6,984 bases of DNA from Chlamydiia bacterium. Lineage in GTDB: Bacteria > Chlamydiota > Chlamydiia > Chlamydiales > FEN-1388. The translations under genes were made by a program, and so were the position numbers. The stretch is taken from positions 1 to 6,984 of the forward strand of contig JAQGPK010000124.1 in assembly GCA_028293095.1 (NCBI GenBank), read 5' to 3'. The notes under the pieces are model-generated. The model ran no database searches. It was not told where the DNA came from and was given only the letters and a program-made list of their open reading frames with translations. This document shows positions 1 through 5,645 of this stretch, one piece after another; the stretch's first letter is position 1; each line of letters begins with the position of its first letter.

Positions 1-25
1 CAAATTGTATTAAAAAACTGACGAC

Positions 26-247
26 TTACTCTTTACAGTCGCAGCCATTAGGCTTGCAACCTTTGGAAGGATAGTCGTTGATGTAAAAGCCAGAGCCCTT
101 GAATTGAATGGCCACACTACTTGGCAGGATGCGCCTCAGCGCATCCTTGTGACAAAGTGGACATGTTTTTAGCGCATCTTCAGTGATCTTCTGCACAATC
201 TCTTGCTCTACATTGCAACTATCGCAATGATAGACGTATGTTGGCAT
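26..247 (-). CDS. FmdB-type zinc-ribbon protein, last gene of the chaperonin operon
   Basis: This 73-residue protein matches the FmdB/CxxC_CxxC_SSSS family of putative regulatory zinc ribbons. It starts MPTYVYHCDSC and has two CxxC pairs (C8/C11 and C29/C32) that should bind one zinc ion. The family-typical KGSGFYINDY segment follows at about residues 50-59. After the domain there is a short tail with three more cysteines (C64, C69, C71). The start ATG shares one base with the groEL stop (TAATG) and is preceded by a GGAGG site, so translation is probably coupled to groEL. Members are very often annotated as regulatory, but their biochemical role is not firmly known, and I infer only a small cytoplasmic metal-binding protein. 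No terminator is visible in the 25 bases after the stop. The family call is secure; the function is open. Confidence 0.9.
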   Translation of the reverse strand: MPTYVYHCDSCNVEQEIVQKITEDALKTCPLCHKDALRRILPSSVAIQFKGSGFYINDYPSKGCKPNGCDCKE

Positions 248-1911
248 TAAAAACCTCCAAAGTCACCCATGCCGCCCATGCCGCCCATACCACCCATTCC
301 TCCCATACCAGGATGGGCAGATTGCGCCTCTTTCTTCTGAGGCTTATCGGTGATCATAGCAGCTGTGGTGAGAAGAAGAGAGGCAACTGAAGCTGCATTG
401 ATAAGCGCCGTCTTTGTTACGAGAACAGGATCAATCACACCTGCTTTCACAAGATCACAGAACTCATCTGTAAGGCCGTTATAGCCAAAAGGTCCCTTCG
501 CTTCATATACTTTCTCAGCAACAAGTTGACCTGGTTTTCCACAGTTGTTGGCAATTGCAATCGCTGGCTCAAAAGCCGCTTGACGAACGATAAGAACACC
601 AACTGCTTCATCACCTTCAACTTTTAATTTGTCGAGTGCGCTGAGCGCTCGTAGTAACGCGACGCCACCACCAGGAACAACGCCTTCAGTGACTGCTGCA
701 CGTGTTGCATGCAGAGCATCTTCGACGCGCGCTTTCTTCTCTTTGAGTTCAGTCTCTGTTGCAGCTCCAACGTGAATGATCGCAACCCCACCTGCAAATT
801 TTGCAAGACGCTCTTCAAGTTTTTCTTTGTCGTAGCTTGATTCAGAGCGCGCAAGTTCTGCTTTAATTGCTTTAGTTCTCTCTTGGATCTTTTTCGGATC
901 GCCTGCGCCATCAATAATTGTGGTTGAATCTTTAGATACCTTGATACTCTTAGCACGTCCTAACATGGAAATTTCAGCATCTTCCAGTTTCAAGCCTAGC
1001 TCTTCTGTAATAACAGTACCACCTGTAAGGATAGCAATGTCTTGAAGTAAAGCTTTACGACGATCACCGAAACCTGGAGCTTTCACAGCACAAATGGCAA
1101 GGCCTGCTTTCAATTTATTCACAACAAGAGTTGCCAGCGCATCGCCATCGATGTCATCTGCCATAATCAGAAGAGGCTTTGGAGCCTTTTCCATTAGCTT
1201 TTCAAGAATTGGAACAAGCTCTTTTGCTGTTGAAATCTTTTTGTCTGTGATAAGAATATAGGCATTATCAAACTCACAGGTCATGAGCTCTGGCTTTGTG
1301 ATAAAGTAAGGGGAGACATACCCTTTATCAGTCTGCATACCCTCAACAACATCAAGTGTCGTTTCGATGCTCTTCGCTTCTGCAACCGTAATAATGCCAT
1401 CTTTTCCAACTTTCTCCATGGCTTTAGCGATGATCTCACCAATCTCAGGATCATTATTTGCAGAAATTGTCGCAATTTGCTTGATCTCATCAGCACTCTT
1501 AACCGGAGTCGCCTGCTCTGTTAAAGCCTGTACAATTGCTTGTACCGCCTTTTCGATACCACACTTCACAGTCATCGGATTGGCACCAGCAGAGACATTT
1601 TTCAAGCCGGCGTTGAAAATAGCCTCAGCAAGCACAATAGCTGTCGTTGTTCCATCGCCTGCAATATCTGAAGTTCTAGAAGCCACTTCCTTGACAAGTT
1701 GAGCGCCCATATTTTCAAATTTGTCTTTGAGGACAACCTCTTTGGCAACCGTCACACCATCTTTTGTGGAGAGCGGCGCGCCAAATCCTTTATTGATGAC
1801 AACATTTCTTCCTTTAGGTCCAAGCGTCACTTTGACAGCTTTAGCAAGTATTTTAACGCCACGAGCGAGAGATTTCAATGCTTCTTCATTAAACTGTAAC
1901 ATTTTTGACAT
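247..1911 (-). CDS. groEL: 60-kDa chaperonin GroEL
   Basis: ATP-driven protein-folding chaperonin that forms the cytoplasmic double ring and works with the GroES cap encoded just upstream. It has 554 residues, slightly longer than the usual 540-550. Hallmarks are TLGPKGRNVV (29-38), the nucleotide-site DGVTVAKE (51-58), the catalytic AGDGTTTA (84-91), KAPGFGDRRK (277-286) and the late VPGGGVALLR (412-421). The conserved Asp of the ATPase site is present at D398. The C-terminus is a Gly-Gly-Met repeat ending DFGGF, the flexible tail projecting into the cavity. The start at 1911 has an AAGGA site 7 nt upstream; a second Met three codons later is a poorer choice. The gene lies 22 nt after groES and overlaps the zinc-ribbon gene by one base. 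Within the C-terminal family signature, AAVTEGVVPGGG has Thr where Glu, Gln or Asp is usual. Chlamydiae often carry several groEL paralogues. The adjacent groES, intact ATPase residues and GGM tail suggest this is the main functional copy. Confidence 0.98.
   Translation of the reverse strand: MSKMLQFNEEALKSLARGVKILAKAVKVTLGPKGRNVVINKGFGAPLSTKDGVTVAKEVVLKDKFENMGAQLVKEVASRTSDIAGDGTTTAIVLAEAIFNAGLKNVSAGANPMTVKCGIEKAVQAIVQALTEQATPVKSADEIKQIATISANNDPEIGEIIAKAMEKVGKDGIITVAEAKSIETTLDVVEGMQTDKGYVSPYFITKPELMTCEFDNAYILITDKKISTAKELVPILEKLMEKAPKPLLIMADDIDGDALATLVVNKLKAGLAICAVKAPGFGDRRKALLQDIAILTGGTVITEELGLKLEDAEISMLGRAKSIKVSKDSTTIIDGAGDPKKIQERTKAIKAELARSESSYDKEKLEERLAKFAGGVAIIHVGAATETELKEKKARVEDALHATRAAVTEGVVPGGGVALLRALSALDKLKVEGDEAVGVLIVRQAAFEPAIAIANNCGKPGQLVAEKVYEAKGPFGYNGLTDEFCDLVKAGVIDPVLVTKTALINAASVASLLLTTAAMITDKPQKKEAQSAHPGMGGMGGMGGMGGMGDFGGF
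254..258 (-). promoter_or_regulatory. Ribosome-binding site of the zinc-ribbon gene, inside groEL
   Basis: GGAGG on the minus strand, 6 nt before the ATG at 247-245. It is formed by the two Gly codons just before the last Phe of GroEL, so ribosomes finishing groEL cover it. This supports both the chosen start and translational coupling. Confidence 0.8.
265..312 (-). repeat. Gly-Gly-Met codon repeat in the groEL tail
   Basis: Imperfect tandem 9-nt units (forms of CCC-ATG-CCG on the plus strand) encode four to five consecutive GGM tripeptides, residues 534-549 of GroEL. The tail is a normal GroEL feature, but the near-identical 9-mers could change copy number by slippage. Confidence 0.8.
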
Positions 1912-1918
1912 GGTAGTA

Positions 1919-1923
1919 TCCTT
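1919..1923 (-). promoter_or_regulatory. groEL ribosome-binding site
   Basis: AAGGA on the minus strand, 7 nt before the ATG at 1911, in the 22-nt groES-groEL spacer. It favours this start over the second Met at 1902. Confidence 0.7.
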
Positions 1924-1933
1924 ACTCTCTAAA

Positions 1934-2227
1934 TTAACCTATGATTCCTAAAAGTTCGTCCTCGGAAAGGATAAGCAGCTCATCTTCAGTTGTATCACTT
2001 TTCACCTCTGTTCCAGCGTAGGAGCTAAAGAGAACGACATCACCAACTTTTACAGACATAGATTCAATCTGTCCATCATCGTTCATCTTACCTGCACCAC
2101 AGGCGATGATTGTACCCTCTTTTGGTTTTTCTTGTGCTGTATCAGGAAGAAGAATGCCACCCTTTGAAGTTTTTACTTTCGAACGCTGAACAAGTACGCG
2201 GTTGCCAAGAGGCTTTAATTTCATCAT
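1934..2227 (-). CDS. groES: 10-kDa co-chaperonin GroES
   Basis: Heptameric lid of the GroEL folding chamber. The protein starts MMKLKPLGNRVLVQR and carries the mobile loop that docks onto GroEL (SKGGILLPD, about residues 21-29), followed by the usual beta-barrel with GDVVLFSSYAG and a final LSEDELLGIIG. I place the start at 2227 (97 residues, the normal GroES length) because a GAGGAG site lies 10 nt upstream. The next ATG at 2224 is nearly as good. The reading frame stays open back to 2281, but the extra residues are unlike GroES and would overlap the -10 box of the predicted promoter, so I reject them. First gene of the groES-groEL-zinc-ribbon operon, with a sigma-70 promoter and a CIRCE-like operator just upstream. 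Confidence 0.96.
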   Translation of the reverse strand: MMKLKPLGNRVLVQRSKVKTSKGGILLPDTAQEKPKEGTIIACGAGKMNDDGQIESMSVKVGDVVLFSSYAGTEVKSDTTEDELLILSEDELLGIIG

Positions 2228-2237
2228 AAATCCCAAA

Positions 2238-2243
2238 CTCCTC
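2238..2243 (-). promoter_or_regulatory. groES ribosome-binding site
   Basis: GAGGAG on the minus strand, 10 nt before the ATG at 2227 and 13 nt before the one at 2224. It decides against the upstream in-frame ATG at 2281. Confidence 0.75.
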
Positions 2244-2268
2244 AATAATAGTTGTGCTAAGAAACAAA

Positions 2269-2297
2269 ATTCTAGATGCAATTCCCATTTGCGTCAA
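2269..2297 (-). promoter_or_regulatory. Sigma-70-type promoter of the groES-groEL operon
   Basis: On the minus strand, a -35 box TTGACG (2297-2292), a spacer of exactly 17 nt and a -10 box TAGAAT (2274-2269), each matching consensus at five of six positions. Transcription should begin near 2262, giving a leader of about 35 nt that contains the groES ribosome-binding site. It is the best promoter-like match in the window. Confidence 0.75.
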
Positions 2298-2314
2298 GAG
2301 AAACGAGCCATTTT

Positions 2315-2341
2315 TTAGCAGATAAAGCAAACGACTGCTAG
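2315..2341. promoter_or_regulatory. CIRCE-like HrcA operator upstream of groES
   Basis: Inverted repeat TTAGCAGAT-N9-GACTGCTAG. The known CIRCE consensus is TTAGCACTC-N9-GAGTGCTAA. The spacer length is exact and 13 of 18 arm positions match; six bp (TAGCAG/CTGCTA) are perfectly self-complementary. CIRCE is the binding site of the heat-shock repressor HrcA and is typically found upstream of groESL. Unusually, it lies 17 nt upstream of the -35 box rather than over the transcription start. Binding by HrcA is inferred. Confidence 0.6.
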
Positions 2342-2367
2342 GTTTATGCCATTCTCACGTAAAACCT

Positions 2368-2398
2368 ATCTCAAAATTTACGTACTTTTTAATGAGAT
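2368..2398 (-). terminator. Weak hairpin after the NamZ-type gene
   Basis: Arms ATCTCA and TGAGAT (2398-2393 and 2373-2368) flank an AT-rich 19-nt loop, followed on the minus strand by AGGTTTT. It starts six bases past the stop of the NamZ-type gene and could end its transcript before the groES promoter. The stem is short and the T run has only four bases. Confidence 0.3.
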
Positions 2399-2403
2399 TG
2401 GTA

Positions 2404-3633
2404 TTATCCATACTCTGGAAAAAGATATTCTTTACGCTTTTCTAAAAATGCTTTGCGCTCTTTTTGGTGAATGGCTCGAAATTGTAAAAGGGTCGGCTTT
2501 TCCTCTAAAAGAAGATCATATATAGCTTGCGTGCCCAAGACCTTAATAAAAAGATCTCTCTGCTGGGAAGTCATTTTGGCAGCCTGTTTACACTCTACAG
2601 GATAGAGACTCTTTAAAGTTGCCATGATGTGATATAGAGTGGTCACAGGTAAATACTGTCTTTTATCGGTGATGACAACTAGCACTCCTTTGCAACTCTT
2701 ACCAGAAAAGCTCCCCATAAAGGGTCTGATCTGCGTGGGAAGAAATTTGACGCCTGGAAGGTGTACTTTATTCAACTCTTCTGCAAAGCGCTTACTATTG
2801 ATCCAGGGAGCTGCAACCACACGAAAGGGAAGGGTGTAGCCAATCCCTATGCTGACAAGAGAAAATTCACCTAAAGGACCTGTCACCGGATAGAGTGCTG
2901 CATTTTCAGCATCTGGAATATTCGGACTTGTAGGTATCCACGAAAGGCCAGTATCTGAAAAGCTCATGCTCCTCTTCCAATTTTTCATGGCCACCACTTT
3001 TAAGTCACAATCAATTTTATACTCTTCGTTAAAAAATTGAGCGAGCTCTCCGATTGTCATTCCATGCACATAGGGGACATTAATATACCCTACAAATGAG
3101 CGTACAGACTCATCCAGCATAGGTCCATCGACAACTTCTCCATTAATCGGATTCGGACGATCAAGAACAATAACCGTAATTTTTTCTTTAGCAGCAGCCT
3201 CCATCATGTAATACAAGGTTGACTGATAGGTGTAGGATCTAGAACCAATATCTTGAATATCGAAAACGACAATATCAATCCCTTTTAACATCTCTTTAGT
3301 CGGGCGGCGCGTCGTCCCATGAAGACTATGAATTGGAATTCCATCAGCTGTTTTCGATGATACAATATTCTCTGCAGCATATCCTTCACCATAAATACCA
3401 TGCTCTGGAGCAAAAAGTGCTACAAGTGTAAACCCTAGTTTTTTCTGCCGTTCAGTAAAGAGTTGAATAGTAGAAACAAGCTTACTATTAACGCCTGTAT
3501 GATTTGTAATCAGCCCAACTTTTTTTCCCTTAAAAAATTTTGGATTCTCCGTGAAGACGCGATCGATGCCAAGCTCTACCTCAGAAAAAGCTTTAGAAGA
3601 AAAAAGAAGAAATAAAAGCAGGAAAATTCTCAT
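2404..3633 (-). CDS. namZ: Exported DUF1343/NamZ-type exo-beta-N-acetylmuramidase
   Basis: This 409-residue protein belongs to the DUF1343 family, whose B. subtilis member YbbC was shown to be NamZ, an exo-enzyme removing terminal N-acetylmuramic acid from peptidoglycan fragments (GH171). Visible motifs are GLITNHTG (40-47), FAPEHGIYGE (74-83), FDIQDIGSRSYTY (124-136), LDRPNPING (157-165) and YVHGMTIGELA (188-198). An N-terminal signal peptide is clear: Arg2, hydrophobic core about residues 3-11, possible cleavage at AFS/E around residue 17. There is no lipobox Cys. The product is therefore probably periplasmic. Residues 251-270 (GPLGEFSLVSIGIGYTLPF) stand where relatives I remember have an EGTN..EGRGT..PF segment, so substrate binding may differ. 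No Shine-Dalgarno is visible, and the start codon lies 15 nt from that of the divergent helicase. A role in cell-wall recycling is inferred. Confidence 0.85.
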   Translation of the reverse strand: MRIFLLLFLLFSSKAFSEVELGIDRVFTENPKFFKGKKVGLITNHTGVNSKLVSTIQLFTERQKKLGFTLVALFAPEHGIYGEGYAAENIVSSKTADGIPIHSLHGTTRRPTKEMLKGIDIVVFDIQDIGSRSYTYQSTLYYMMEAAAKEKITVIVLDRPNPINGEVVDGPMLDESVRSFVGYINVPYVHGMTIGELAQFFNEEYKIDCDLKVVAMKNWKRSMSFSDTGLSWIPTSPNIPDAENAALYPVTGPLGEFSLVSIGIGYTLPFRVVAAPWINSKRFAEELNKVHLPGVKFLPTQIRPFMGSFSGKSCKGVLVVITDKRQYLPVTTLYHIMATLKSLYPVECKQAAKMTSQQRDLFIKVLGTQAIYDLLLEEKPTLLQFRAIHQKERKAFLEKRKEYLFPEYG

Positions 3634-3648
3634 AATGTAGCTATACTA
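3634..3648. promoter_or_regulatory. 15-nt divergent start region with overlapping promoter elements
   Basis: The whole gap between two divergent start codons. It contains TATACT (3642-3647), a good -10 match for the plus strand, and TAGTAT/TACATT on the minus strand, plus the palindrome TAGCTA (3638-3643). I found no convincing -35 box in either direction and no Shine-Dalgarno for either gene. If TATACT is used, the helicase transcript would begin inside the annotated reading frame near 3654. Confidence 0.35.
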
Positions 3649-5577
3649 ATGGGTAAAAAAGATATCAGCATGCAGCTTCTTGAAAAAGAATTCAATACGT
3701 TAAATCCCGAGCAGAGACAAGCTGCCCTTCATCGCGAAGGACCACTTCTCGTCCTCGCAGGCGCAGGTTCAGGAAAAACAAAAGTTGTTGCCATCCGCAT
3801 TGCACATCTCATCAATACAGGTATTGATCCTAAAAATATTTTAGGGCTGACATTTACCAATAAAGCTGCCCAAGAGATGAAAGAGCGCGTTAATCGCTTT
3901 GTCGGTAAAGATATCATTGTTTCTACCTTTCATAGTTTAGGGGCCAGAATCCTTCGAGAAGCGATTCACTATCTTGGCTACACTCCACAATTTGCAATCT
4001 ATGATGAAGATGATGTAGAAAAGCTTCTCAAAACCATCGCCAAAGAGGCCTTTCCGGCGGAAGTAAAATTTGATGTCAAAAAGGCTCGCACCGCCATATC
4101 CGCCAATAAAAACGCCCTTGGACAGCATGAAGATAAAGAATATGATCAGTTTTATCAGCTCTATATCAAAAAATTAAAAGAGTGCAATGCTGTCGATTTT
4201 GACGACCTTTTATTTTTACCAGTTACTCTCTTTCGCGACTTTCCAGATCTTCTGGCCTACTATCAAAACCGCTGGAACTACCTACTCGTTGACGAGTACC
4301 AAGACACCAATATGGTGCAGTATGAATTTGTGCGCCTTCTTGTAGCAAAGAGTCAAAACCTGTTTGTCGTCGGTGATCCTGATCAATCCATTTACTCCTG
4401 GCGCGGCGCGAACATTCGAAATATCCTCCACTTTGAAAATGATTATCCTGGTGCACAAATTGTGCGTCTTGAACAGAACTACAGAAGCACTGAAACCATT
4501 CTTCAAGCAGCTAATGCCGTTATTCAAAATAATACACAACGCTTCAAAAAATCACTATGGTGTTCACGTGGTGAGGGAGAAAAGATTAATGTCTATACAG
4601 CACAAACAGAGCGTGATGAGGCGGAATTTGTAGCTAACACCATCACACACCTACAAAGCGTACATGACATTCCCTTAAACGAAGTGGTGATCTTTTACCG
4701 CACAAACTTCCAGTCACGCGCCTTTGAAGATCAACTCATTGCTAAACGGATTCCCTATACGATTGTAGGAGGCATCTCTTTCTATCATCGCAAAGAAATT
4801 AAAGATATTTTAAGTTTTTTACGACTTCTCGAACATCCGAATGATCTGATTGCATTCCTACGAGTTGTTAACCTGCCAAAACGCGGATTTGGGGAGCAAT
4901 TTCTGGCAAAAGTTGTAGGCGCTGCAAGAAATGCGAACGTTTCTTTGTTAGATCTCTTTACAGCTCCTTCTCCTTTTGCAATGAGCGCCAAACAAAAAGA
5001 GGGCTGGCAAGATTTTGCGCAGATTTTAGCGATGCTGAAAGAGGCTAAAGCTTCCAAATCCTTATCAGAGCTCGTGCGTGCTGCTATTATGGAAACTAAA
5101 TACCTCGAAGTCATCAATGCAGATACAGAGACTCGTCAAGAAAAGCGCGAAAACCTTGCAGAATTGATAGTCAAAGCTGAAGAATGGGAACAATCGCAAG
5201 CAGCCCCTTCTTTAACAAAATTTTTAGAAGAGATTGCGCTCGTTACCTCGACTGATGATCTCGATACAACTGAGCTAAGAGTCAGCTTAATGACTGCTCA
5301 TAATGGCAAAGGCCTTGAGTTTCAGGCAGTCTTCTTAGTCGGTATTGAAGAGGAGCTCTTTCCGCATGTGAACTCTAAGAAAAGTGAAGAAGATGTAGAA
5401 GAAGAGCGAAGACTTTTTTATGTCGGCATTACGAGAGCCAAAAAGATCCTCTATATATGCCACGCCTCCTTCCGGCACCTTTGGGGAACACTCCGCCATA
5501 TGCGCCCGAGTCGTTTTCTGTATGAAATACCAGCAGAGTTTAGAAAGAAGACTAATCTCTATTCCAGTTATTATTAA
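3649..5577 (+). CDS. uvrD: UvrD/Rep-family superfamily-1 3'-5' DNA helicase
   Basis: ATP-driven DNA unwinding enzyme for repair and replication restart. All SF1A motifs are present in order: Q motif LNPEQRQA (18-25), Walker A AGAGSGKT (37-44), Ia LTFTNKAAQEM (67-77), Ib STFHSLG (92-98), Walker B LLVDEYQDTN (212-221), III VGDPDQSIYSWRGA (241-254), IV LEQNYRST (274-281), V TAHNGKGLEF (549-558) and VI EEERRLFYVGITRAKK (584-599). At 642 residues it is shorter than PcrA or UvrD (about 720). It ends soon after the PSRFL box (620-624), so it lacks the extended C-terminal region that carries the RNA-polymerase-binding fold in PcrA/UvrD, and in length it is closest to Rep. The start is uncertain: a Met at residue 8 (3670) also fits the family, because neither has a Shine-Dalgarno and a -10-like TATACT abuts the first ATG. 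Chlamydial genomes usually label this gene uvrD; rep or pcrA are alternatives. Confidence 0.94.
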   Translation: MGKKDISMQLLEKEFNTLNPEQRQAALHREGPLLVLAGAGSGKTKVVAIRIAHLINTGIDPKNILGLTFTNKAAQEMKERVNRFVGKDIIVSTFHSLGARILREAIHYLGYTPQFAIYDEDDVEKLLKTIAKEAFPAEVKFDVKKARTAISANKNALGQHEDKEYDQFYQLYIKKLKECNAVDFDDLLFLPVTLFRDFPDLLAYYQNRWNYLLVDEYQDTNMVQYEFVRLLVAKSQNLFVVGDPDQSIYSWRGANIRNILHFENDYPGAQIVRLEQNYRSTETILQAANAVIQNNTQRFKKSLWCSRGEGEKINVYTAQTERDEAEFVANTITHLQSVHDIPLNEVVIFYRTNFQSRAFEDQLIAKRIPYTIVGGISFYHRKEIKDILSFLRLLEHPNDLIAFLRVVNLPKRGFGEQFLAKVVGAARNANVSLLDLFTAPSPFAMSAKQKEGWQDFAQILAMLKEAKASKSLSELVRAAIMETKYLEVINADTETRQEKRENLAELIVKAEEWEQSQAAPSLTKFLEEIALVTSTDDLDTTELRVSLMTAHNGKGLEFQAVFLVGIEEELFPHVNSKKSEEDVEEERRLFYVGITRAKKILYICHASFRHLWGTLRHMRPSRFLYEIPAEFRKKTNLYSSYY

Positions 5578-5582
5578 ATTAA

Positions 5583-5612
5583 TTGTATTAAAAGCAGGTA
5601 CTACTGTATACT
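5583..5612 (+). promoter_or_regulatory. Candidate promoter of the repeat-protein gene
   Basis: TTGTAT (5583-5588), an 18-nt spacer and TATACT (5607-5612). The predicted start near 5619 would give a leader of about 27 nt with only a weak GGA site (5638-5640), 5 nt before the ATG at 5646. It overlaps the possible helicase terminator. Confidence 0.4.
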
Positions 5613-5618
5613 GTTTTT
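5590..5618 (+). terminator. Possible terminator of the helicase gene
   Basis: An interrupted hairpin with AAAA, CAG and TA on the left (5590-5600) pairing with TA, CTG and TTTT on the right (5609-5617), single bulged G residues and an 8-nt loop. It ends in TTTTT. It starts 12 nt after the helicase stop. The stem is AT-rich and interrupted, so it is weak. Confidence 0.35.
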
Positions 5619-5620
5619 AA

Positions 5621-5632
5621 TATTAATTAATA
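5621..5632. repeat. 12-bp AT-only palindrome upstream of the repeat-protein gene
   Basis: TATTAATTAATA is a perfect palindrome in the predicted leader, 13 nt before the start codon at 5646. It may be a protein-binding site, or simply chance in very AT-rich sequence. Confidence 0.35.
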
Positions 5633-5645
5633 ATACTGGATTTAT

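Noticed and set aside
1..25. AATTGTATTAAAA shared between the left edge of the window and 5581-5593
   Set aside because: A 13-nt AT-rich match with no flanking similarity is expected by chance; it is not evidence of a mobile-element boundary.
247..1911. Long open frames on the plus strand opposite groEL (for example 1367-1702)
   Set aside because: They are antisense shadows of a strongly conserved gene, with no ribosome sites or recognisable protein features.
2228..2281. Upstream in-frame ATG giving a 115-residue GroES
   Set aside because: The extra residues are unlike any GroES, the codon lies at or above the predicted -10 box, and a good GAGGAG site serves the start at 2227.
2315..2341. 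TAGCAG/CTGCTA hairpin read as a terminator of the NamZ-type gene
   Set aside because: On the minus strand it is followed by A residues rather than T residues, and the spacing fits CIRCE exactly.
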